From NCBI RefSeq assembly GCF_000988165.1, contig NW_020169331.1:1-41949 (forward strand): DNA of 41,949 nucleotides, given 5' to 3'. Under the pieces are notes generated by a model. That model ran no database searches. It saw only the letters and a program-made list of their open reading frames with translations, and was not told where the DNA came from. The translations under genes and the position numbers were made by a program. Positions 28,495-36,381 of this stretch are shown piece by piece. Positions within the stretch are counted from its first letter, which is position 1. Every line of letters begins with the position of its first letter. This DNA is from Vairimorpha ceranae (taxonomy: Eukaryota > Microsporidia > Nosematidae).

Positions 28495-29415
28495 TTAAAT
28501 TATCAAATTTAAAAGTTCTTTTGCACTAGATCTTTTACGTGGATTAAATACCAACATATGATCATAAAGATTTAAAAGCACATGATCATCCACATAATCT
28601 TTCAAATATTCTTTAATGCCTCCATGATTTGAAACTTTATGCTTACAGCCCATTTCTAACAAATCAGCCTCAGTTACAGAAACAGCTTTAAGAATCAAAG
28701 TTAACATATTTTGATTTGAATTACCTCTGAAAAGTACTTTTCCAGTGTGTAATTGTACGAGAAAACATCCTGCACTCCAAATATCAATTTTAAAATTATA
28801 ATTTCTGTGTTCTAAAATATTTTCTGGGCTTCTATAACACCTACTAGATATATAAGCAATATTCTTTTGACCACTTTTAAGATGCTTAGCACTACCCATA
28901 TCGCAAACAACAAGTTTATCTAAAGATGAATCTACTAAGACATTTGCTGGTTTAATATCTCTATGACAGATACCTTTGTTGTGGAGGTATTCTAAAGCCG
29001 AAATAAGTTGACCTGCCCAATTTTTTATTGTTGCGGAGGAAAATGTCTTCTTTTGTCGTATAAGTGTTTCAAAATCATAAGGATAATAATCTAAAAACAA
29101 ATTAAGTATTTTACCATCGGTTGATTCATTTTCATAATTGTAGAAATGTAATTTTACTATGTTTCTATGTGAGGTCTGTTTAAGTATATCTAGCTCTCGA
29201 TTACGAATTTTTGGATCCTGATAAACCTTTTTTAAAGCGTAAATCTTATTATTTGAAACATCTTTGACTTTTATTACAATACCAAATGTTCCTTTTCCTA
29301 TATTTTCAAGATATGTAAAGCATAACTTTATGGGGGTTAAATCTAGAGAATAAACAATAATGGAAACAATATTATTTAATATTATCTTAATATCTTTTAA
29401 TTTACTTTCTGACAT
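28495..29415 (-). CDS. GSK3-like CMGC protein kinase (DMG variant)
   Basis: 306 aa. GSK3-type features: Gly loop GKGTFGIV (40-47), Lys62 in ALKKVYQD, Glu74 in RNRELDIL, HRDIKPAN (151-158), GSAKHL (174-179), AYISSRCYRSPE with the activation-loop Tyr188, and DIWSAGCF. The phosphate-binding residues used by GSK3 for primed substrates (Arg73, Arg152, Lys177) are kept. The magnesium-binding DFG motif reads DMG (172-174). An N-terminal extension of about 30 residues and a shortened C-lobe insert distinguish it. CCCCC lies 2 nt upstream of the ATG. Convergent with GFA1, 72 bp apart. Confidence 0.88.
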   Translation of the reverse strand: MSESKLKDIKIILNNIVSIIVYSLDLTPIKLCFTYLENIGKGTFGIVIKVKDVSNNKIYALKKVYQDPKIRNRELDILKQTSHRNIVKLHFYNYENESTDGKILNLFLDYYPYDFETLIRQKKTFSSATIKNWAGQLISALEYLHNKGICHRDIKPANVLVDSSLDKLVVCDMGSAKHLKSGQKNIAYISSRCYRSPENILEHRNYNFKIDIWSAGCFLVQLHTGKVLFRGNSNQNMLTLILKAVSVTEADLLEMGCKHKVSNHGGIKEYLKDYVDDHVLLNLYDHMLVFNPRKRSSAKELLNLII

Positions 29416-29597
29416 AAGGGGGTTTAAATTTTATTGTTAAATAGTTCTTTTAATTTAGAAATTATTTATATATAAAGTTAAAAATATGTAGATGTGATTT
29501 AAACTGTACTTATAAAATTAAGATAATGAACAATTTATAAAAAAATAAATAGTTATTAATTAAACCAAGTTTTAAAAAAAATCAACCGTTTATTTAT

Positions 29598-30287
29598 TTA
29601 ATTGTCTGAAATATTATTAAGATATCTCAAAGACATTCCCAAAGTCCAATTAACTTCAATACCACGTAATTGTTGTTTAATTCCAAGGCGTTCTAAAAAA
29701 ATTCTTAAATATTTATTTTTTATACTGTTAATATTTATAAATTTATCTTTTGTAAATTTTGAGCTAATATAAATAGGCTTGTTATCTTCTATAGGCACAA
29801 TGTTCTTAATTTTACTTATTTTTTTGATATTTGTAAAGCCTAAATTATAACTTTTGTAAAATCCTTTTGAAACAACTTGTGTACTTTTACCTCCCATGTC
29901 TATTAATGTAAAATTTGGTGTTTTCAAAATGTATTTAAGAGCTTGATAGCCTAAAAATCCTTCATATTTGCCACTTAAAATACCATATTCTTTTATATTA
30001 TACTTTTTTAAAAGCTTTACAACATAAAATAACTTTTTGAAATTTAACGGATGTCTAAATCCTGCAGTGCAATATACCCCAATAGGTATATTATACACAA
30101 AATTTGGTACCTGATCTATAAGAGAAATAATGCTCTTTTTTATATTATAAAAATTCATTTTATGTAGACCACCTTGTACTTCATACTTTTGGTATTGGAT
30201 TAGTTCTTTGTCTTTTGAATATTTAAAAATATTAAATCTTGTACCCGTGCTGCCTATGTCTATTATACCAATTAAAAAGTGTATCAT
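29598..30287 (-). CDS. Short soluble GDA1/CD39-family nucleoside phosphatase
   Basis: 229 aa. Apyrase conserved regions: ACR1 DIGSTGTR (10-17), TAGFR (74-78), SGKYEGFLGY with the probable catalytic Glu109, ACR4 DMGGKSTQ (130-137), and WTLGMSL near the C-terminus as ACR5. The family is usually 450 aa or more, with a signal anchor and a Golgi or extracellular domain; here ACR1 starts at residue 10 with no room for a signal peptide, so the protein appears cytosolic. GSTGTR rather than GSNS argues against Ppx/GppA phosphatases. Possible role in NTP/NDP hydrolysis. No CCC motif. Confidence 0.75.
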   Translation of the reverse strand: MIHFLIGIIDIGSTGTRFNIFKYSKDKELIQYQKYEVQGGLHKMNFYNIKKSIISLIDQVPNFVYNIPIGVYCTAGFRHPLNFKKLFYVVKLLKKYNIKEYGILSGKYEGFLGYQALKYILKTPNFTLIDMGGKSTQVVSKGFYKSYNLGFTNIKKISKIKNIVPIEDNKPIYISSKFTKDKFININSIKNKYLRIFLERLGIKQQLRGIEVNWTLGMSLRYLNNISDN

Positions 30288-30396
30288 TCTAAAACAAATA
30301 TTATTTTTTTAAATATGATACTATACTTTATAAATTTATACTCTCAATATATTATTTTAAGTTTTAGTTAAATTCAATATTTTTATATTTCTACCC

Positions 30397-32301
30397 ATGT
30401 CCAATAAGTCCCTAGATAATTTAAATACACAATTCATTGATGTTCTAAAATCTCTTAATATAGAGGACAATAAACATCAAAAACTAAGCATCAATTTAGA
30501 TCTTAAAAAGAAAATTAAAACAATAATATCTATACAATCATTAGAAGAAAGAAAAAGTCATATTCCAAAATATTTAAATAATAGCAATTCTTACATATCT
30601 TTACTGTCATTATCTATTTCACTCACTACAAAGACACTTTATACAATATTTTGCAATCATAATGGTAGAGAAATCTTAAAAAATGTTATTCAAAATTCTG
30701 ATAAAGAAAAGACATGTTTGGCAATAGATCTTGTATATAGGTTGATAAAAACATATGATTTGGAATTTGATATAAAACTACTTATAGAAAAGGCTTGTGA
30801 ATATGAAAAATGGGAAGTTCTTGATTTAGTAAAAACTTTTGATTTTTTCTTTGACGGAGATTGTTTATGCCAAATGTTAATTTATAAATTTTTGCATAAA
30901 CTTCCAGATGAGTTTGTTTCTAAAATACAACAAAGTAAATTTAATAGAATTTTTGAATATATAAAAAATAATAGAATTTATGCTTCAAATATTTCTTTAG
31001 AAAAAGAGAATTTAAATAATCTTGAAAAAATCTTGCTAGATACACTATTTATTCGGACAGAAAAGGGGCTGGAGGTTTCTGTTATAAGAAAATCTACTAC
31101 ACCTGAACCTGTTAAAATAACCGAGCTTAATATTTGTCAAAATTCTAGTATTGAAACAAAAAAATCCGATACAGAAGAGCAATTATTGGTTAATGAAAGT
31201 AAACCTACTGTACCTGTTCTGACAAAACCTGATACTAGTTTGGATGAGAAAAAAACTTTGAAGAAAAAATTTATTTTCAAGAAAAAAGAGCCTAGTGTTG
31301 CTTATTTAAATATTAAATGGACTAAAATGCACAAAGTTAATACTGTTTTTGAAAATATAAATGTAGATAGTTTTAAATCTAAATTTTCTAAGGAAGATTT
31401 AGACTATTTTATTGTAAAAAAAGAAATAAAGAAGACTACGGTAGTTGAAAAAGGATCTATAAAAGAAGTCATAATGGATCCTAAAAAAAGTTATGCTCTA
31501 AATATTGCTTTATCAAGAGTAAAAGAAGATTATAAAGATGTTTTACAGAAAATTTACAATAATGATACTACTTACATTAATGAAAATTTGGTTAATCAAC
31601 TACTTTTATATTTTCCTACTTGTCAAGAAATGGATAATATTATGATTTCTAATTCGACTGATAAGTACGTACTCTTTTTTAAAGAGTGTGGAGATCGATT
31701 CCTAGATGTTAAAGAAAATCTTCTAAAAATTAAGTTAGATATATTAATTAGAAATTTTAATTTTAATTATTTATTAGCATTTATTGGATTTTTTAGAGAC
31801 ATCAAAACGAGCATGTTTTTGAATGAATTATTAGGTATTATTCTTTATATAGGTAATATTGTTAATAAAGGCTCTACATACGCAAATGCTGAGGGATTTA
31901 GCATTCTTGATATACATAACATTTTAAATATGAGAATGCAAAATAACCTGTCTTCTACAAATGTAAATTGCAATAATAAAATTTCAGATTTCAGTTCTAC
32001 TAAAAAAGATAATATTTTTACTTTTAAAGATTTAATTAGAAATAAAATCAGAGATTGTGATGTTAATTTATCAATTAAAAATATAAGTTATGATAATTTA
32101 CTTACCGATATACAAGAAATTAATAATGTTAAAAAAGATTTAAATTTTACACATGTAAAATATGATGAGTTAATTAATTGTTACAGAGAATTGATGTCTC
32201 TGGCAAATGATATAAAGAAAGCATATAACTTAGAAAAAATTAATGATGAAATTATTTGTATTTTTATTACAATTTGTGAAATATTCGAGAAACACAATTA
32301 A
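30397..32301 (+). CDS. Formin (FH2 domain protein)
   Basis: 634 aa, start ATG directly after CCC (30394-30396). Residues about 50-210 are helical and resemble the FH3/armadillo regulatory region (LYTIFCNHNGREILKNVI). FH2 spans about 300-610: IKWTKMHKVNTVFE, DPKKSYALNIALSRVKED with the conserved Ile of the knob, VNQLLLYFPTCQE, FLNELLGIILYIGNIVNKG, NAEGFSILDI. The linker (about 240-300) lacks the proline runs of an FH1 domain, so profilin-actin recruitment is doubtful. Formins nucleate and cap barbed ends of actin filaments. Divergent from the CD39-like gene with a 109-bp spacer. Confidence 0.88.
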   Translation: MSNKSLDNLNTQFIDVLKSLNIEDNKHQKLSINLDLKKKIKTIISIQSLEERKSHIPKYLNNSNSYISLLSLSISLTTKTLYTIFCNHNGREILKNVIQNSDKEKTCLAIDLVYRLIKTYDLEFDIKLLIEKACEYEKWEVLDLVKTFDFFFDGDCLCQMLIYKFLHKLPDEFVSKIQQSKFNRIFEYIKNNRIYASNISLEKENLNNLEKILLDTLFIRTEKGLEVSVIRKSTTPEPVKITELNICQNSSIETKKSDTEEQLLVNESKPTVPVLTKPDTSLDEKKTLKKKFIFKKKEPSVAYLNIKWTKMHKVNTVFENINVDSFKSKFSKEDLDYFIVKKEIKKTTVVEKGSIKEVIMDPKKSYALNIALSRVKEDYKDVLQKIYNNDTTYINENLVNQLLLYFPTCQEMDNIMISNSTDKYVLFFKECGDRFLDVKENLLKIKLDILIRNFNFNYLLAFIGFFRDIKTSMFLNELLGIILYIGNIVNKGSTYANAEGFSILDIHNILNMRMQNNLSSTNVNCNNKISDFSSTKKDNIFTFKDLIRNKIRDCDVNLSIKNISYDNLLTDIQEINNVKKDLNFTHVKYDELINCYRELMSLANDIKKAYNLEKINDEIICIFITICEIFEKHN

Positions 32302-32456
32302 GGATGCACATGTATTTTACAATAAATAGATTACTTTTACAAAATTAATTTATTTTTATCAACCAGTAAAACTTACATTCAATATATTTTTCGTTAATAT
32401 TTTATACATACAGAAATGCCTTAGTGTAAATAAATTTATGTTTTTTGTTTATGCAC

Positions 32457-32460
32457 CCCT
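32457..32460 (+). promoter_or_regulatory. CCCC start-proximal motif
   Basis: CCCC, then TTTC and the ATG at 32465; preceded directly by TTTATGCA. It sets the start of the EF-hand remnant downstream of an earlier in-frame ATG. Confidence 0.55.
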
Positions 32461-32464
32461 TTCA

Positions 32465-32659
32465 ATGAACAAACAAAAATTAACACATTTGCTTTCTTTG
32501 TTCAATTCTCAATATATTCTAAAACAGGAAATTATAAAATATTTTAGCATGGGAGATAAATTTAATGATGAAGAAATGAATATTTTACTTAAACTACTAC
32601 CATTTGATTCTAATGACGGGATTAATTTACGTGATTTCGTTGATTTTATTCTTCAATAA
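32465..32659 (+). CDS. Single EF-hand-like mini-protein
   Basis: 64 aa. KFNDEEMNILLKLLPFD and GINLRDFVDFIL match the last EF-hand of calmodulin, centrin or myosin light chains (dEe...LL...D...G.I...eF...). The loop DSNDGINLRDF is one residue short and lacks several calcium ligands, so calcium binding is unlikely. It may be a reduced light chain for a myosin. The short length matches only half of a normal EF-hand lobe pair. Confidence 0.55.
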   Translation: MNKQKLTHLLSLFNSQYILKQEIIKYFSMGDKFNDEEMNILLKLLPFDSNDGINLRDFVDFILQ

Positions 32660-32682
32660 AAAATTAGTTTATAAAATTGTAT

Positions 32683-32687
32683 AAAAA
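32683..32687 (-). terminator. Pol III T-run after tRNA-Asp
   Basis: Five T on the minus strand, one base after the discriminator. Confidence 0.8.
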
Positions 32688-32688
32688 G

Positions 32689-32759
32689 CTCTCCCACCGG
32701 GACTCGAACCCGGGCCACCAGCGTGACAGACTAGCATGCTACCACTGCACCATAGGAGA
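32689..32759 (-). tRNA. tRNA-Asp (GUC)
   Basis: A 71-nt cloverleaf on the minus strand. Acceptor TCTCCTA/TGGGAGA, discriminator G. D-arm GGTGCAGTGGTAGCA. Anticodon stem CTAGT/GCTGG (with two G-U pairs), loop CTGTCAC, anticodon GTC. T-arm CCGGG-TTCGAGT-CCCGG. No intron. It sits between two plus-strand ORFs. Confidence 0.95.
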
Positions 32760-32811
32760 TGTTAATGTGAAACGTATTAAAAACATTTATATTGTTGATT
32801 TTTTTGACTTT

Positions 32812-32991
32812 ATGAAAGAACCGCAGATTAAATTTAAGAATGCTTCTATATCTGATGAGATGGTTTGTCTAACAATAAACAAGAAAGAAGAAGTAAAAGA
32901 TGACAAAGCACCCTCCTTGCTTGTGTATGCTAAAAAGTTTTTCACTGCCATATACACTTATTTAAAGAATTTTATAAAATATGTTTTTTAA
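32812..32991 (+). CDS. Possible small membrane-associated protein, 59 aa
   Basis: The open frame extends upstream through the tRNA-Asp gene, so the ATG at 32812 is preferred (MKEPQIKFKNAS). Charged N-terminus, then an aromatic C-terminal segment (KKFFTAIYTYLKNFIKYVF) that could be a tail anchor or amphipathic helix. No CCC motif and no family recognised. Confidence 0.35.
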   Translation: MKEPQIKFKNASISDEMVCLTINKKEEVKDDKAPSLLVYAKKFFTAIYTYLKNFIKYVF

Positions 32992-33035
32992 TAAATATAC
33001 TTCTTTAAATAATTAATTAGTTTTTAATAAATTTA

Positions 33036-33629
33036 TTAAATGTTTGCCATAATTCCTGCAAAGAATATTGCAAAGCATACTAGCGTAATAAAACTATAAA
33101 TGAATTGTGATCTACTGTCAGGAAACTGATGATCTCTTAAAAAAATATTATTTGCTATATACATTGTCAAGGATGAATATAAAAGATAAATTAAACTTGA
33201 CAATGAAATAAAGAAACCGGCCAAAATTATAAAAACAGGTATATGAACTGTACTAATAAATGTAGCGTAAATATAAGAAGAAAGTGTTGTATCGTCAAGT
33301 TTACAGAGTAAATATTGAACAAAGTATCCCATGCATATAGAAAAAGCTAATAGAGCTAGTGTTTGTATAACTCCTTTAATAAGAAGAGGTGATAATGAAA
33401 ACTGTCCATTAATCCATAAAGATAAGCCATCTGCAATAAGTATCTGTGGGAATAAACACCCCACTACAAAAGCTATACCTAACATATATGATGTATTTTT
33501 ATTAATTGATATGGAATATAAGCATAGTGTCTTGTAATAATCTTCAACAAGTGATGATTTATTTGGAGAGGATATTTTTACTGCATTTAATTGTGATCTA
33601 CGAGGTTCTCCTGATTGTCTTACTACCAT
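33036..33629 (-). CDS. Five-helix membrane protein, Yip1-like topology
   Basis: 197 aa. A polar N-terminus of about 45 residues (starting MVVRQSGEPRRS), then five hydrophobic helices (about 49-65, 81-105, 118-138, 139-155, 176-195). The layout fits Yip1/Yif1 proteins of ER-Golgi vesicles, but the Yip1 N-terminal signature is not seen. The protein at 35156-35644 has the same MVVR start, spacing and a related HIPVFIIL/HLPIYIVL segment. CCC lies at 33639-33641. Confidence 0.55.
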   Translation of the reverse strand: MVVRQSGEPRRSQLNAVKISSPNKSSLVEDYYKTLCLYSISINKNTSYMLGIAFVVGCLFPQILIADGLSLWINGQFSLSPLLIKGVIQTLALLAFSICMGYFVQYLLCKLDDTTLSSYIYATFISTVHIPVFIILAGFFISLSSLIYLLYSSLTMYIANNIFLRDHQFPDSRSQFIYSFITLVCFAIFFAGIMANI

Positions 33630-34838
33630 AAAAATAAAGGGTGAGTTTATTTAAACTTGTTTCAAATAAAAAAACAAAAGGAGAATTTATTTTTATGCAA
33701 TGCATAAATAAGGAACAAATGTATTTTAATTAAAAACGTGAGAAACTTTTAGAAAATTATGTTTGTTTATTTTTAATATATGTTAAATAAATTAGATAGT
33801 TAACTACTATATTTTTATAACTGCTATATATGTATTTAATCAAATATAAAATGAATATTTTAGAACATTAACCTTTTGTATTGTAATAATATTTTTACAC
33901 TCTTTTTATCAATTAAACGAGAATATTAATATGTAAGTCTTATAGGCTTGATGTATACAAAAATATAAGCATTTTTTTAAAAAGTTTTAAAATTATTTAT
34001 AAATACTTTTGTTTTCAAATAATATAATAATTATACGTACATGTCAACAGTTGTAAAGCTAACCATAAATAACTAATCTTTTTATTGTCAAAATCTTACA
34101 ATACCTTTCAATTAATTATATTTAAAGACAATGAAACTTAATATTTATTATTTATTTGCTTATATTAATTAATCATAAAGAAATTACAAATTAAATAAAC
34201 ATAATTTTTATGTACATTTGATATTTATAAAGTAGCAGATAAAGTATAAAAATAAATAAAAAGTGTTTTAAAATTTATATTAATAGATCTTGTTTTATAA
34301 AAAGATATTTTACTGTTAATACAAAATAGATGTAATATAAATAGTAATTTTATTATTAGCTTAAAAAACCTATTTTTTATTGTAAAAAAAGTGCGTATTT
34401 ATTATAAAAAATTTACTTTTTTTCTTATACAAATTTCAAATTTAAACGTGTTACCACAAGTACTTAAAGTTACATTTTTTACTTGTTTATAATTTCATAT
34501 TTACTAAAACTTTTATTTTTTAGTCTTTTTTTAAATAACCTTTATTATTAAATAACTCTTAATTTTGATAACAACACTAAAAAGTATTTAAATGATTAAT
34601 AAAATATAATACCATAGCTATTTATAAAATAGGTTTTTAAATAGATTTCAATAAGTTATCTTTGACACATTTATATATGAAAGTTTACAAATCATTATAT
34701 TTTTATATACTCAGTAGTTTTGATATTTACTAATTTTTAAATTTTAATCTAGTGTATTTTAATTAAATAAGTCATGTGGAAATTTCTAAATAAAATTTTA
34801 TTAGAACTATTATATCTTTAACTATAACTGTATGATAG

Positions 34839-34900
34839 TAAAGATGTAGACATGTCAAACAGCAGTATTGGGTTGCTGGCTTTGACATGTCTGTTATATT
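34839..34900 (+). repeat. Dispersed 62-nt element, copy B, with strong hairpin
   Basis: 34849-34891 folds into a hairpin: GACATGTCAAA pairs with TTTGACATGTC (11 bp), then CAGCA with TGCTG (5 bp) after a GC bulge on the 3' side; the loop is GTATTGGGT. It aligns along its length with 4175-4236. It is much less AT-rich than its surroundings. Either a non-coding RNA or a mobile-element remnant. Confidence 0.7.
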
Positions 34901-35150
34901 AATAATAATTATTAAATAAGTCCTTGTTATTACCAACAATAACATTTATTGTTTTTTTCATTTATGTTAATATATTACTTTTGTTAAATTTACTAGTTGT
35001 TTTTTTTAATAAAAAGATTTATTATATTTGCATTTTTTTATAAATAATTTATTAAATATAAATAAAATTTATCATTACTAATCTATTTAATATTTGTGTG
35101 ATGTAAAACATATCAATTTTATAAAATTTTTAAAGATAAATTAATTTTGG

Positions 35151-35153
35151 CCC
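35151..35153 (+). promoter_or_regulatory. CCC start-proximal motif
   Basis: CCC two bases before the ATG at 35156; it decides this start. Confidence 0.55.
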
Positions 35154-35155
35154 AT

Positions 35156-35644
35156 ATGGTAGTCAGAGCTTATAGATCAAAAAAGTACGATTTTTATAAA
35201 CTCATTAAGCCATACACGAATTCATTTCTTTTTTTAAAAGTTAATACAGATGACATTACAATATTACAAGTTATATTAACATATTTTTCTTTTTTTATAT
35301 TAATTTCCATAGCAATATTAATTAAATATGATAACATAATATTAGATTTGGTTGTAATACACAGTGGATTACTTATGTTTTATTTTATATTTTCATTATT
35401 TATTTATATTTTTATTAATCGTTATTCTTATTACACAATTCTTTTTATTGTTCTATTATCATTTATCCATCTTCCTATTTATATTGTATTGTACAGATAT
35501 GCTTTTTTTAGACCAATAGTTATGCTTACTTATCTAATTTTACAAACATATTTTGTACGAAAAAATTTTGACATGGAAAATGACCTCATAACTATTTTAT
35601 GCACAATTTTTTACTTTTTATTTTATCACATTTGCATAAATTAA
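35156..35644 (+). CDS. Polytopic membrane protein, likely paralogue of 33036-33629
   Basis: 162 aa from the ATG at 35156 (the frame is open a little further upstream, but only from a TTG). Begins MVVRAYRSKKYDFYK, then about five hydrophobic helices. Segments LLSFIHLPIYIVLYRYAFF and MLTYLILQTYFVRKNF align with the oppositely oriented neighbour. Some resemblance in helix pattern to Arv1 or Yip1 proteins, not enough to name. Ends 4 bp before the convergent tail-anchored gene. Confidence 0.6.
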   Translation: MVVRAYRSKKYDFYKLIKPYTNSFLFLKVNTDDITILQVILTYFSFFILISIAILIKYDNIILDLVVIHSGLLMFYFIFSLFIYIFINRYSYYTILFIVLLSFIHLPIYIVLYRYAFFRPIVMLTYLILQTYFVRKNFDMENDLITILCTIFYFLFYHICIN

Positions 35645-35648
35645 AAGT

Positions 35649-36044
35649 TTACAAATACATTTTTTTTAATAAATAATTAAATACATATAATAATGTACTA
35701 ATAACAAGGGCCATCTTAACTCCTTTTGTTTTTTTTTGTATCTTTAATTCTTTTGATTTAATCAAATGTATATCATTTTGTATTTTACTAAGTAATTTTA
35801 TACATTTTGAACATTCTTCTAATCCCATTTTTTCATTTTCTTTTTTCATGTTTTCTATTTTCATGCTTAATTCTTTTAATAAATTTATTATATTTTTGTT
35901 AGAATTTATTTCTTTTTTTATAGTAGATTTTGAATTATTAATTTCATTAAGAATAATATCTTCTTTGTAGTCTTGATCTGATCCTTCTGTGAAATTTGCA
36001 AGTACCCCTTTAAGTTCTTCAAGAGTGTATTCTTCAAAATTCAT
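35649..36044 (-). CDS. Tail-anchored coiled-coil protein
   Basis: 131 aa, start 36044 with CCC 6 nt upstream (36051-36053). The N-terminus is acidic (MNFEEYTLEELKG), the middle (about 45-105) is heptad-rich (NLLKELSMKIENMKKENEKM), and the C-terminal 20 residues are a hydrophobic anchor (MALVISTLLYVFNYLLKKMY). This architecture fits a SNARE or other GET-inserted protein, but no SNARE zero-layer residue can be assigned with confidence. Confidence 0.6.
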   Translation of the reverse strand: MNFEEYTLEELKGVLANFTEGSDQDYKEDIILNEINNSKSTIKKEINSNKNIINLLKELSMKIENMKKENEKMGLEECSKCIKLLSKIQNDIHLIKSKELKIQKKTKGVKMALVISTLLYVFNYLLKKMYL

Positions 36045-36050
36045 AAATAA

Positions 36051-36053
36051 GGG
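36051..36053 (-). promoter_or_regulatory. CCC start-proximal motif
   Basis: CCC, then TTATTT and the ATG at 36044; it selects the internal Met over the one at 36071. Confidence 0.55.
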
Positions 36054-36119
36054 AAATAAAAAAGTATGCATAAATTATTATGTATTTGTAGTTAAAGAAT
36101 AAAGGGTAAAAGAAATGAT

Positions 36120-36320
36120 TAGAGCTACAGAGAAATGCAAAAATTATATTGTTTTAAAAGCTACAGAGAAATACATAAAATATAATTTTAAAAAGTAAAA
36201 GAAATGCATAAAATATAATTTTAAAAAGTAAAAAAATGCAAAAATTATATTGTCACAAAAACTAAAAAAATGCATAAATCACTTTGTTTTAAAAACTAAA
36301 AAAAAGTGCATAAAATTTAA
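36120..36320. repeat. Degenerate tandem array, about 35-40 bp units
   Basis: Five to six imperfect units around AGCTACAGAGAAATGCATAA and AATATAATTTTAAAA, drifting to AAAACTAAAAAAATGCATAA. It fills the spacer between alpha-tubulin and the tail-anchored gene, upstream of the latter. Most units carry TGCATAAA or TGCAAAAA. Confidence 0.75.
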
Positions 36321-36381
36321 TATGTTCATAAAAGAAATAGAACAATGTACATATGAAAGAGATGCACTTTGAATTAATCAT

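Larger units (their letters stand above)
33630..35155. other. Large divergent spacer with hairpin element
   Basis: 1.5 kb between two head-to-head membrane-protein genes; no ORF with support. It holds dispersed-element copy B (34839-34900), a CCC signal at 35151-35153, and A/T runs. Nothing else recognised. Confidence 0.5.

Noticed and set aside
32677..32811. N-terminal extension of the 104-codon plus-strand frame
   Set aside because: It reads through the antisense of tRNA-Asp; the coding part, if any, starts at 32812.
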